From Taenia hydatigena (Eukaryota > Platyhelminthes > Cestoda > Cyclophyllidea > Taeniidae), in the NCBI GenBank assembly GCA_036345935.2, contig JADWOT020000001.1, positions 14,296,295-14,360,294 on the forward strand: a DNA stretch of 64,000 nucleotides, given 5' to 3'. The notes below the pieces were generated by a model. It did not search any database and was not told the origin of the DNA. It saw only the letters and a program-made list of their open reading frames with translations. Both the position numbers and the translations under genes were made by a program. This document shows, piece after piece, positions 39,970-52,451 of this stretch (position 1 is the first letter of the stretch; each line of letters starts with the position of its first letter).

Positions 39970-42409
39970 TTATTTGATCTCACGTGACAGTGAATGGCAT
40001 GACATTTATTTCATTTTAGTATAGTTTTATGAAGTTATGAGGATAAAATTATGTTTGTGGTAAACATTCGGCGTTTAAATCACAACGGCATTAATAGATG
40101 AAATTAAATTGAAATGTGGATGTAGAATAGACTGTGGGAGGAGCCTAATACAAGCCGTAATTAATGCTTACTGCTAAAGAGACATGTCATGATGTCGCAA
40201 CAAATCCTCAATCGCTTGCACATTGGAGCACATCACGATCCGCTTCGAGTGCCCAATCCTGTGTCCGATTGAACACATGCGCGCCTTAATGGTGTCAACA
40301 ATGGAACCACTTGTGTGGCGGATCATCTTCGAGGGTGCAACCAATAGAAGTTTAAGCGCCCATTAGAAGCAAATCTGACTCTGGCAGTGAATAACACAAA
40401 CGTTCCGGTAGTTGTAGTGAATTCCACTTTTGATACGTATTTTCTAAAACGACTTTTGTTATGTCTGCAACCATACACTCTTCCACATTTATTTTCGAAT
40501 CCCCATATGAAGGTTCCTATCAGTCGACCTTTACTTGGACGTGCCTTCACATTCCCCATTGCTTATGCGATAGGCTCCAGAATCTGGCAAAGCACCTGGT
40601 CCATCACCCCAGGATAAGTCATCTTTGTACACACGAAACATCGGTACTACTTCTTTGGATATTTATTTAACGAAATCATATTTTGCACTAAACTTGTGTT
40701 GTGGATGATTTCGTAAAATTCCGTGCCTTTGGATTGATTGCCTGGATTTTCAATTTCTCGAACTAGTGCCTTTGATTAGTGGTCGCTCCGATCTTAAGCC
40801 ACGGTTGAGGTATGTCCTGTGCTACTCAAATTCACCGGTTATAATTTGTCTACTATATTCTGGCTACACTTTGTTAAATGTCTTTACGGGTTTGATTTTT
40901 CACGGCCTAACAATATCTCTCTACCCATTATTTGTGCATTTAGTGATCTATAATTGCAAGGGGCCTGAACATGCACCGTGGTTCCTAGTGGCACTTGTTG
41001 AGCTCATAGGGCACATGCATCAGCACCGATGCGGTACTCTATACTGTTCTTCTTGATTAGGTTGAAGCAGAATATGGTTTAATTCGGTTCTGAGGCTAAA
41101 GCAGAACCGTGCTTTCTGTCACGCTCTCTTGTAGACCACTTCAAATGGGTGTGATGGGCAGTAGTAAAACAAATCGGCTGTGATGAAATGTTGAGTCACT
41201 CAAAAGAGAACCCATATTTGGAAAGACTTATGAACAAAAATCACAATCACTTCTGCTACTGACGCTCAAGATTAACGTATCAAGAACGATTACCAACGTT
41301 GTCCAGTGAGGGTGATGTTGCAACAGTTAGGCTATCCATGCATCAACAATGAATGCGATTTCGCGGTGCAGGTTGACTACATGACTTCCACTTAGACGTA
41401 GTGAATGCGCTGGCGGCAGACACAGGGTGCAATGCTTTTTCACTTTATTCACTTATGTGTGGGTTAGCTTTTTTGAGTTTATCAACAACAGTTGTTTATC
41501 CTTTAAATGGTGAAACGTGCACCCACATGCCAGTTGATTCACATAAATGCAAAGGCGATCTATTTAGGCGGTGTGAAAATATATAGGTAATGCATAACAG
41601 GAAAATTTCGTTGAGAGTTATACACAACTGGAAATTGTTGGCTTTAAGACTAGCATTCAAATTTATGAAACCCATGACTCCAGCTTACAGTCTTCTATTA
41701 AAAATTTATGAAAAGAATCAACATCTTTGTGCAGTGTACCACTGTCATGCTCTGATGCAGTGTAGTGATGCAGGCCATACCTGCCACACTGTGTCAGCTC
41801 TATTCCTCCCATTAAAAGCATTTACTTAGCATGGAAATGATCTGGTCGCCGTGCAGGTACTCAAAAAGGCAATGCATCCCAGCATCTTTTTACAACACAC
41901 ACCATACTCCCACTTATTCTTTACCCTCATTATCAAGCTGCTTAAACAGCCACCACTTCCAATGTCATTAAATCTATGTCAGTGTTGTAAGAGCAATTGA
42001 TTGCACTATTTTAGGTTCTGTGGTCATGCAAGTAACCACAAACTCATGTGGATATAAGCAAGGATTGCAGTCACCTCCTCATTCATGCGGCTCAGGGCGC
42101 AGTAACTACTTACTTTAAGATCGTACATGCTTAGGCAGCCCTGATATCCACCTTGAAGCGAGTGGATAAAATATTAAAATAGCGATTGCATTAGCACTGA
42201 CTTAACTTGGAACAAGCCATGCCAACAGAACTAAGTTGCATCAAACATCCAATACTTGCGCATAACTAGAGCGTCACTATAATGATGCGAAAGCTTTAGT
42301 TTAATGCTTTGCGACAATAACAGGCATCGTCTAATTCCACCCATTACGATGTGTCGGCTTGTCCAATATTGTAACGAATGGTCCTCTTACAAACTAATGA
42401 TGCACGAAA
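39970..42409. other. Featureless intergenic DNA
   Basis: I see no recognisable gene, RNA or repeat. Open frames are under 100 codons and look incidental. Confidence 0.5.
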
Positions 42410-42910
42410 TTACCTTGACGCAAAAAACGTAGTAGAATTGGTGGTTTTGTCGGTTAGATGCATGAGTTTGAAGTTTAGCCGCATATTTTTCAAATTCGAG
42501 GCATTGCACTGATAGCAACTCGATTTCAGTAGATCTTGTACTTGTTTGTTGCCTTCAGATGATGTAGTATTTAATGCATTCAGTGTGGCACAGTCAATAA
42601 ATTCAAAATGTTGCATAGTTTGCCAACACGCCTCACCATCTCACAGCATTTCGAGACACTCTTCCTTGTAAACGCTTCCTATTTCACAACAATTGAATAA
42701 ATCATGTCCCATAAAGTGAAATACATTTAGACCATTAGTATGCTTGAACGCCATTACTAGATTACGACTTACCAGCAAAGCATTGCCGTTCCGAATGGGA
42801 AACCTGGTGACCCATCCTAATTTACATAAAAGTTGTATGCAAAATATGCAATTCCCCCTGGTGAGTCGTTGGATGCTGACGAGCTCCAATATGGTCCATG
42901 AAATTCCCAC
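42410..42910 (-). pseudogene. Open frame broken by one stop, unidentified
   Basis: On the minus strand a single frame runs from about 42,910 to a stop at 42,410 with only one interruption, at 42,641-42,643. The N-terminal part contains LLCKLGWVTRFPIRNG and FNCCEIGSVYKEECLEML. After the stop the frame continues DGEACWQTMQHFEFIDC and NKQVQDLLKSSCYQC. A third frame, 42,958-43,212 on the same strand, contains EIAPYFIDHVWTGDT and lies in another phase. The cysteine-rich, protein-like composition suggests a decayed coding sequence, perhaps from a mobile element, but I recognise no motif. Confidence 0.25.
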
Positions 42911-43679
42911 TTGCTACACAGACTATTCGTGATGACTGCGAGGATCGCATGAAGTGGTCAGCACACTACAGCGTCTGTCTTTTGCTTCCATGTGAGCAAA
43001 TCAACTAGACCGCACTTGCAGCTTGACTGTGTCATTAGTGGCTGCTGGCGCCCGATCATGTCATCGCAGAATAGAAATGACTCCTCACAAATGGCTAAGG
43101 ACTTCAAAATAGCCATTACGATCAAAGTGTCGCCTGTCCACACGTGGTCGATAAAATAGGGAGCAATTTCAGTTGGTGTGCATGGAGCAATCATTTCAAA
43201 AGAAGGCGGCACCCACTAATGGTTCAAAACTGCTTTTTCTGTTCGCAACAATAAAATTGGAGAATGAGTATGCACAGATATTCAAAGCCGAATCCTTGTT
43301 CAGTAACAGGATTGGTGTTAAGCTCATGTTACGCTTGTTTGAGTAAGAAAGTTTCGCCTAGCAATAATAGCAAGATCCGTTTTTTGCATGCAACCTTCGG
43401 TAGTAGTCTCTTCGAGTGCCACTCCAACCTAATTTATTAAGCCCCATACATAAAAGTTAGAGGTGCATTGCTACCAAAGGCGATTGATAAGTTGAACTGT
43501 TGATTTGCTGCTTTTTACTGTTGCGTGGGTATATCTCATCAACAATGTCATGAGCATCTGCTACAAGTCACCAACCACATTTGTTCTTAATGCTCAGCAA
43601 AGATGTTTCTGTGCACATTTGTGGTAAGCAGCTGCGAGAGCATGGAAGACGAGGTACAAACGGGATCCAATCAAGTAGT

Positions 43680-44720
43680 AACTGAACACAATTGAATGGC
43701 TAAAGCAACCAATGCAACGGTGGACGGATCCCTCAGCAGCCTTAAGCAAACTAACTAATTGTCTAGACGTATTGTGATGCTATGTCTGCAAAAAGTGCTT
43801 CAATCGCTCAACTGGTGCTACTTGTAATGTGTTGTGCTGAATGCCCGCTGAGATGTGAAAATTGGTCTGCGGTGAGTCTTCAACTCTCCAAACACCTGCT
43901 GTAGGACGTCGATACCTAAGAAATAACTACAGCTCAAAAGAACATGAAAACATGATAAAGATACACTCCTAAGCATTTAACGTACTAACTAAATAAAACT
44001 GTAAAAAATGCAGAAAACAACTTTTAAAGAGACACATTGAATTTTAAACTGTCCTACACCAACAATGTTTTTCATTTGCATAAATTAATTTTTACCAAAA
44101 TAGCAACTCACTTTGTAAAGCTTCGTGCAATTAATGATGCATTTGTAAATGCAAACCAAACATCAAACTTCCATGAACTACACTTCAACGCACTTGCACT
44201 CATCTGCCTTCTGATGAGATCGCCGACAGCACCATTAGCACAGCATCCACTACCGCCACCGCCTCCGGCACCACCTTGTTTATTATAGTGGCATATGCGC
44301 ACGATGATATGCAGTCGCATATAGTGGAAAAGGGTCTGAGACGATGAGATAGGAACTGACTATACGAAATGGCACAAATGTATGGAGAGGAGTAAAGAGC
44401 AGCAAGGAAGGCTAAGGTGAGGTGCAGCCGATTTTAGTGCATCGAAAGAAACCAGCAATCCCTGGCGTTCCATTTCCATCATAGCCTTGTGTGCTAACTC
44501 AGACCGACGTAGCCTAACCTCAGTAGAGTGATTGAATCCACGAAGCACCTGTACATGGCTATCGCTGACGTCCACTTCCCTCTACTAATCACCATTCAAC
44601 TCTCAACTCTCCTAGTTAAATGCATAGTCTACTAATTCCTTTTTTACGCCATCTCAGCTACTCTCTACAAATCCCTAAGAGTCTCGGCTTCTTTCACATT
44701 CATCTGGTTTAACGGCAAGC
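43680..44720 (+). repeat. Dispersed degenerate copy of the palindrome-arm repeat family
   Basis: Bases ~43,700-43,930 resemble left-arm 4,450-4,680; shared blocks include atgcaacg.tggacgg, gtgatgctatgtctgc, and a cttgtaa(a)tgtgtt block. Bases ~44,130-44,720 resemble left-arm 7,160-7,720; shared blocks include gcatttgtaaatgcaaac, aggaactgac-like, gcacaaatgt, aggtgcagc, and caactctcaact. The block gcacttgcactcatctgcct at 44,190 also matches module A near 1,260. Identity is about 65%. It contains a CCG/CCA-rich run near 44,247-44,280. It shows that the arm modules also occur outside the palindrome, here in a different spacing. Confidence 0.65.
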
Positions 44721-47700
44721 ACATTTTACCTAAAAACAGGAAGGCGTCACCTTCCACAACCACAAATGTGAACTTTGGGATGCTCACACAACATTTATCG
44801 GCAACACAATTTCGTGTTTTTCCGAACACCACGTTTCAGTGGTTAGCTTATGAACTCAAACAAAGTACTCCAAAAGGATGCCATTGAGCTCAATCATTCC
44901 GTGGATAGTCGAATGCCCTTCTTGATTGAGCACCGATCAACCATGTGGCTTAAACAGGGATTGACCTTTTGGAAGTTCATCAACACTATTGGCTTAATTC
45001 CCAGGTCGAAAGCACTGACCACGTAATTAATCAACGTGGGACCTTGATTTTACGGTTCAACCCGGGTCGTCGCATATGACTGACGATCTGATATTGGGAT
45101 GACGCAGCTGTCTATTGCGATTCAAACAAATAGTTTATTTATAGCCACAACTCGTCAAGGCAGGTTAGAAGGGGATGACCATTGTCTTCACTGCCAGGCA
45201 TCAATTTTTTCTTCACTTGTACGCAGGACATACTATGCCTCTGACGGTCAACAATTACGCTCCCAATTAAGATGTGAAACGCGGTCTTTCACTAATAACC
45301 ATCCTACTTTTGGCAGTCCTATTTGAGAGCGTAGGCAATGTCTCTAGCTCTTTATAAGCTCCACATTCAAAATTCTATTAAAGAACTCAGTTTAAGCTTC
45401 ACTTGGAAATTTTGATGGCTAAGTGGTCATGGAAGAAGGTGTGCTGCAGCGCATTCTTTTCTTTCAGGGTTACAATCAAACACCGACTCATGATGAAGCA
45501 GGGCGAGTGGTTTATTGGTTACTGAAGTACTACTCTTTATGCCTCATTTAGAAAATGTCATAACAAAACACAAAACTGAAGGTTTAGACAATAGAGTTTA
45601 AAGCTATAGATGGTCAGAGTGCAGAATGCGTAGCAAATTATTAGCACTAGCATCTGTTTTTGCATCAAAAGTCTACCTTCAGAATGCCCTTACCATTTCT
45701 GTTGGAGACAGCATTCTCCAAACAACGAGAAATGCATTCAACTCTAGGAAATGGACGGGTTGTTAACTACTGTTAACCACTACTGTTAACTGCTCTGTGT
45801 AAGATGCAACGGAGTTGTTTGAAAAAGCAAAATATTACGTGCACTTTTTGTACAGAGGGAAATGATTCTCTTTACTGCTTTTAGTTACAGACCTTCAGAC
45901 ACAATCGACAGCGCAGAAATAGACATAGAATTTAAAATTTAGTAGTATTGCTGCAATGGTGGAAGAAAAAGTAACTTTAAAGCCTCTTTTGTGCTTTTGA
46001 AAGAAAAAACCTAGTTGCTTTTATAAGTTACATCGACCACTTCCTTGCGCGACAAATTTGGATTTTTGTTTTGCGTGGGTTTTCTGGTAACTGCAATTGC
46101 GCTCGGTTTTTGGTTGGAGAAGATTTAGTTATGTGACAGTGGTAACACTTCAGTAAATAATAAACACAACTAGGTTTAAATGACGTTTTTGAACTTGGGA
46201 ATCACTAAGGGCACATCTTGGCAACTTGAAGCGATTGTCAAGGCTTTTACTGGTAGAGGGCATTGGGATGGATTTCCATACGCATTGATTCTCTTCACTG
46301 AATGCTTGGTGCTTACAAGTTTTGCATTTTCGCACAGAATTTGGAAGAACCTTAAGCGCTGTATCTCCAATCTTTCCTTGGCTTGCATTCGTCCAGCATC
46401 CACCACCTTGTTGCTGTTAAATTTTGAGGTGGAATGTCAACTCTACTGATGCTTTGCTCAGTAGCCATCGCTCCGCGACGTTTTCACAGCTGCGACAGGG
46501 GCTGCTGTGGCGGAGACGGGACCACAAAAGAAGTCATCCATCTGAGTCTACGTGTAGAGTCATGTCAAGGAGAATGCTTTTCAATCCACAAAATGGTAAC
46601 AGTAATTCAAGATGAGTGTTTACGCAAACGGGGTCGAGATGCCACATGCTTCTACTTGTTAACTTCCCCGCTTGCATTCTATCCAACTGCGCCTTAGTTG
46701 CCATTGTGAACCGCATTTGAATAACTCGACAGTAGTAAGTCTGAATAACCAATTTGATAATTATTTATTTGAGCTACCAGACAAAATGATTTGATGAATA
46801 TTATTCACAACCGAATTCGGAGACTGCTTCCATGATTTCCTCCAGGCGCTGTAAAATCGAGTCCTGGTGTGCATGTGTGTGTGTGTGTGTACACTTAGTG
46901 CACAATGCAGATTGAAGAGAGTGAATAATTGTACTCAGCGTCGTAAAAACCACTTGCTAAATATGACGACTTTTACATTTGAAGGAGTGATGTCAAATTC
47001 AGAGCATTGGTTCTTGGGATAAGGTGATCGTGTGCCGAATACGGATTTTAGTAGGAGCGGTATTAATACTGATGTCGCTGTTGGACTAGACACGTGGTTG
47101 GAGTGTGCTGACTATAAGATACTGTTGCCTAGACGCAATTAATGCTCTTTCCGTTGCCTATCTAAAAACCGCGGAAAATTGTTCAGAGTGGATTGATCTT
47201 CTCTAAAAGGTCTCCTTTGACAAAAGGGCTTCTTCTGACACCATAACTGTTATCTGATTTCCATATTTCCTTCCCCTAGTCGCCTCATTCAGTCAGGAGT
47301 GACGACTACGGATTTGGATCGCTAAGATTTTGTTTGTCTGCGTTCTTGGAATGCAGTGCCAGGGAGATTATCTATTGTTCTAAAGGACAGCTCTTTTAAG
47401 CGATCACTACTTATACGAAGGCTTGAAAGAACCTTATTTGATGGTATCATTTGGGCACCCAAATTTGGCCTTAATGAATGCGTTTAGAAGGTGCATTCTG
47501 TGTTATTAACCATAAGGTTGCACGAAGCCGAGTCACGAAACAGATCAACAGGGCAGTTTTGGTGCTCGAACCGTCATTTACAACCAAACGCTTGGAACAT
47601 CTCTCTATGCTCCAAGGCTGCAAAAGGAAACTGCGCTCCACAATGGAGGGGAATTGAAGGCAGTGGTGGCTGAGAGTTTAAAAAATAAGAATCAGATTTA

Positions 47701-49834
47701 CTCATTGCAGTTAAGCAGGCGGTTGATCTGCATCACTTGAATCTATTTATTTATTAATTCACCCCTCTCGCCATTCATGGATGTGATTCTTTGTCCCGAT
47801 TACTGAGCCCTGTCGATCGATCGTCTGTTTAATGGGGTAATGAGAGTGCAACGAGGGTAGACCAGATGTTCTCATCGATCCATCGATCGACCAGCGCGAA
47901 TGAGTCAGCAAAGGGGCGCACGCTGAGAGTGCACGCCATCGAGGTCTCGACCACCCTTTCACTGGCCCATACAGCAGAAGCTTTTCTACGATTACCTGTA
48001 GTCTTCACGCCTCAGTGGCGGACTGACGCGACCTTTGAATTGAGGCACCAGAAGTGTCTAGTGGGAGCAGGATGACATCCGAAATGCCAGCAAAACCACT
48101 CAAGGAAAAGGAGACTTCTAGCAAAAGCCATTCAACATAAAATATTTTTCGCGGATAACGGAGAGCCGCAGAAGGAGAGTACGTGAGGCTTAGATTCTGC
48201 TCGAGCAGATCTTCGCATTGAAGTGCCACTAATGTGTCGTGAAACGGACCCTTTGCTCGCACATTTTCCTCACGAAAAAATGAATTTTATACAAGCTGAA
48301 CAATAATTAAAGATGGCAAATACGTGTTAAAATCCATTTTGATATCTACTACGGAAAGAAGGAGGCCTTGCCAATCGCTCCAAATTTCAGAGGTAAAATT
48401 GATGCCCATCGCGAGTTTGGTCCCACTACCACCACCGGGTCAGGAATCGGAGGTCACCTAATTAATAAAATATTTAAACTGCTGGTGGTGGGAGGAGACT
48501 AGTTGCATAGCCATACGTGGTTTCATCCGAAAATCTCGCTGGTACTTTCCTAATAGCAGGTAATATCAATTGTTGTTTGATGTCTTACCAAGCTGTTACA
48601 CTTAGGCTTGGGTGAAGATTGCACACTACCTGTGGACTGGGCATTCACTTTTAAAGGGAAGAAGAAGTTCGTTTGCAACGGAGGTGTTCACGTGTGGGCA
48701 CAGTTGTGGTGAGATGGTGACGGTGCCTATGGGATGCTCAATTCCAACTATAGCAGACCACGACTTTCGACAATGAAGGAGACATAACAAGGAGATATTG
48801 ATGCGCCTATGCAAATAACTTGAAATAGAATTCGAAAGATTTCACATTGCAGCATACTTAGTTTAGCAAATGCAGCTAAGTCAATGCCAACCCTTCGTCG
48901 TTTAATTGTCGGTATCAGGAAGGGGCTTCATATCAACTCATTCGTACACTTTCCCCAAGCAAACTCTACCACTACTGTTTCCACACGAAAACTGACTTTG
49001 AGAAAATCAAGTAGGTGATGCATTTTGTGGATACGAGAAGTTATTTGTCCATTACAAAGAGGACCTCATGCGCATTACCTTGATAATACCTCTTCAATGT
49101 TTGCACCTGTATCGCCGCCCCCTGGAGTAGCAGGCTACGTATTTTAGATCTTGTATGATGAAATAGGTACCAGATTAAAGAACCCGAAGCACAATAACAC
49201 GAAGATTGAGGCTCTTAATTGGACTAGCGAAACAGTGTCTTGTCAAATAGCTGTTTGTATGCCACAAATATTGCGATTTTTTAACCCGTTCATAAAACAT
49301 CATGTGTAGGGAATCGCAGAGGAAGATGATTATTTATTGGGTGTATGGTCCACCGTACCATCAACAGCAGCGACACCGCCGATCATTTTGAAAGAAGTTA
49401 ACGTCAAGGAAACAATCATTCAGAACTAAATAACTTAGAGAAGTAATATTTTTGCACAAAATAAACAAACATGTCTCTCCTAAAAGAACGCAGACGTTCA
49501 AAACCAGAGTGCCAACAGGAAGCACAAGAAACTGCCTATCGATGAACGCTGTACCTATCATACAATACTAGAAAGGAGTGTACCCAAGGTTTAGTCACTC
49601 TTATCATCTAGATAAATATGTTCGACGCTTGAAAATGAATGAATCAACTAGCGTGGTCTAGAGGCCAGCCCACCCGACGAAGGTACAAGGACCATCCAAG
49701 TGACCGTAGATGAGACTTGGCCCTAGACAGACAACAAACGTAGGAATTCTTTTGCTAAATATTTTATTGCTATGTTAAATTGTAACGACATGTTGTCTGG
49801 TTTATACATAAACATCTAGCTGAGTCCTTCATTG
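44721..49834. other. Intergenic DNA with minor simple repeats
   Basis: No gene recognised. Frames such as 46,180-46,449 (plus) and 46,434-46,697 (plus) are under 90 codons and overlap others in several phases. Short ATCG-type runs occur near 47,815-47,890. An H3-like resemblance near 47,980-48,070 was considered and not accepted. Confidence 0.5.
46874..46890 (+). repeat. Short TG dinucleotide microsatellite
   Basis: About eight TG units flanked by gtgtgca and acac. Only a simple repeat; no other signal. Confidence 0.8.
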
Positions 49835-50440
49835 TCCACAGACTGACTGCAGCACCCCGAGGCTCCCTTGAAGGCAGGAAGGGAGAATACTAGGTTTGAA
49901 TACATATATTCAACAGGTAGGGGGAAATCAGCTGCTGGCATGGCCCGGTGGCCAGCCCACGCAGTTAGGGCAATATGGCAACATCTGTCACCCCGACCAA
50001 AACCAGAAGTCCAACCAAACAAAGTATTACACTGACAGGGTTCTAGATCCTCCGCACATTATTCGCATAGGCTACCTTTGCAGGGATTTGTCCGTTTGCC
50101 ACCCCGCCTCCGCGCCTATGCCTAATACGAGAAAGTCAATTGTTCTGAGACACACTTATTGTCCTACACAAAAAAGTGGATTACTGACGTTTAATTAGCA
50201 AGTTGTTTGATGGCCATTGTCGGTGCTGAAAGATACGCCTTGTGTAGTACTTTGTTTGTTTGAACTACCGGTTTCGATCAGGGTCACAGGGGTGGCCATC
50301 TTGCCCTGGCTGCATAAGCTGGTCTCGGGGCCATGCCAGCAGCTAATTTCCCTCTGTCTGTTAAGTATATATAATCTGCTTTAGCATTCTGCCTTCTTTT
50401 GCCTTCGAGGGCGCCTCAGGACGCTACACTACACTATTAG
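49835..50440. repeat. Foldback element with ~200-bp inverted arms
   Basis: Bases ~49,840-50,040 pair as reverse complement with ~50,235-50,437 at about 75-80% identity with small indels, leaving a loop of about 195 bp. Shared blocks, read along the right arm, are tactttgtttg, atcttgccct, gggccatgccagcagct.a and tttccc..c..gtctgtt, followed by tgccttc.aggg.gcctc. A third partial match to the ggccagcccac motif lies just outside at 49,670. No target-site duplication or transposase was recognised. It resembles a foldback or MITE-like non-autonomous element, or an old inverted duplication. Confidence 0.7.
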
Positions 50441-50633
50441 AGCACTTGCGGTTAATGTGACTCCTAAAAACTAAAAACAACGAAAAATTCGCACGGATAC
50501 TGAATTGATAGTAATAAAATCTAAAAGATAGACTTGTTCTCAACTGGTCTGTAAAATAAGAATTATTAGAGCTAAAATCCTATTAAGTCCCGTACAAGTG
50601 CCTTAATGCAATTTGTGTTTGCAAAATTTGTAC

Positions 50634-51032
50634 CTAAATTTTAACGTTTAATAAAAAGCCTTTTTTATTGCAATATACAGAGTCGAAAAAAATATCCGTG
50701 GTAATTATTTTGCTTTTTTCATGCCCAATACCCTGCCGTGTATTTAGCGGTATATATGAAATGTCGGGCCTTGGTGTGGTCGTTGCTGTGCGAGGTGTAA
50801 AATTTGCGCTAAAGAATTCGGGTATGTGCGTATCTATTTTAAAAATTTTTGGCTTCCGCTTGCGCATGAGTAAACCTGCAATGTTGACATGACAGCGTGG
50901 GTAGCGACTTTTGAGGCTTGCTGAATCCGTGGTTAGTGTAATGTATTTGATTAAAAGCTGACGTGGACTGCGTTTATTTACCTTAAGCGAATTTCGCATC
51001 GGGATTGTGTCCACTGTTATTACCTGTGTCAA
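50634..51032 (-). other. 132-codon open frame, unidentified
   Basis: One of the longer frames outside the minisatellite, basic and Thr/Arg-rich, containing RTATTTPRPDISYIP and ending NKKGFLLNVKI. The plus strand is also open over 50,668-50,892. I find no domain, signal peptide or splice context. It follows the foldback element directly. It may be chance or part of an unknown element. Confidence 0.15.
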
Positions 51033-51199
51033 GTCTTTTTCAAAGTAAGACGAAATGTGGGCGATCGGAGTTTCCTGTTATTGGTTGTCAATGCTTTATT
51101 TGCGCCGATAAATTGCATATCGAATCGGCGGGGTTGCCACTTGGGGGCAGTCGAACCATTTTGGACGAATCAGTGGTAAAGTTCATAATCGCGTAATGA

Positions 51200-51451
51200 T
51201 TATTGCGGGGAACCACAAAATTGAGTCGAGGAAACTGTAAGCGGACAATTTGGCAATTGTATGATGTGAATCTCTGCCAAAATTTCAGTCTCTAGCACTA
51301 GGACTTCCTTTCCCTTGCTGTAGTCGATAAAGAAGTTTCTGGCTTCATTGGCAGTTGTAATAAGATATTGCATGCCGACTTCATGAACGAATGGAGGGTT
51401 TTGATTATTGCGAAGGTGGCAAAGCGGTTGGGGTGTAACCCATCCATCTTT
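51200..51451 (-). other. Coding-like open frame without a good start, unidentified
   Basis: Reading the minus strand from just after a TGA at 51,452-51,454, the frame stays open for 83 codons to a TAA at 51,200-51,202. It has strongly protein-like content: DGWVTPQPLC, then HEVGMQYLITTANEARNF, then DYSKGKEVLVLETEILAEIH. A second minus-strand phase over the same bases (LGEKMDGLHPNRFATF, LHSFMKSACNILLQ) is also open. Upstream on the same strand a 84-codon frame (51,583-51,837; FGNKTRDERVRNLSKHKRLY) is in another phase. The cluster suggests one coding region disrupted by frameshifts, such as an old mobile-element gene. I recognise no family. Confidence 0.3.
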
Positions 51452-51837
51452 TCACCGAGTAATGGCATAATACTAGAGATCTTGCAAACCTCGATGTGAG
51501 AGGAGATGCTTTGCTTTCACTCCGTGAGGTCATTCAAGCCTTTTTATGTGGCAATCTGATTTCTCCTGGGGTAAATCACATGTCACCAGCAACAGTTGGT
51601 CAATGCTGTGGCAAGAGTGGCTATGTTGGTTAAAGTGTTGGGATGACTTTCCCGTATGGCGGCAACTTTTTCGCTTCTGAGAAAGGATATCACACTCCGT
51701 CTTTCAATTGCAAAGCATATGGTAAATGTCTCCTCTGTTTTGTACAGTCGTTTGTGCTTCGAAAGATTCCGCACTCTTTCATCACGAGTCTTGTTGCCAA
51801 ATCTGACAACGTGTAATTTATTCGGCACTCCTTCCAT

Positions 51838-52451
51838 GAGGCGGAGAACCGCAGTATTAGGGCATCGAGTATGTGTGTGAAGGCGAACACTTAGAAGGTT
51901 GTGTCCTTGGTGGGTCTCCAGGTGTCACAAGCTTGATTCTTTTCTCGTCCCTTTTCCCGGCTGTGAGTGCAGCAGAGGTCTTGGTGATTCTGTCGCCTGG
52001 CAGGAGCTACAGTAAGTGTTAACTCTCTACTTACCAACGTTACATATATTTGATATGCTGATTATTGCAAATAGGCCTACTGTGCATTCTCGAAAGTATT
52101 ATTCTTGTTTGTTTTTTTTAAACTTGACTGAGTTAAAGGGCTAGATGCAAACAAGGTGGGATTAGAGCAGTAAAATATATGTAGGAGTTAACTTGGTGGA
52201 TGACTGCATTTATATCGTGCATAAAGGTTTCTGATGGCTACAAACAATGGAGCATCAGGGCTGTGTTGCGCCTATTGAAACTGGGATGGGTGAAGTTATG
52301 TTTTAAGACTTCGTCTATCTTATGTTATGTAAAAAACCCAGTTATTTGGACGCCTTTTGCATCAATGTTTCTTGAATTAAGAATAAAAAGCCGACAAAAC
52401 ACGTAGGGCAAAGACAACGAATTCCGTACCCCATAGAAGCAATTCTTAAAT
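51838..52451. other. Intergenic DNA before the minisatellite
   Basis: No recognisable gene or repeat. A short frame at 52,200-52,406 has no motif. The first diverged minisatellite unit appears at about 52,452. Confidence 0.5.

Noticed and set aside
47950..48075. Weak likeness to the histone H3 segment around STELLIRKLP and LRFQ
   Set aside because: Only scattered matches, gaps are needed, and neither the H3 C-terminus nor a stem-loop follows. Below what I can support.
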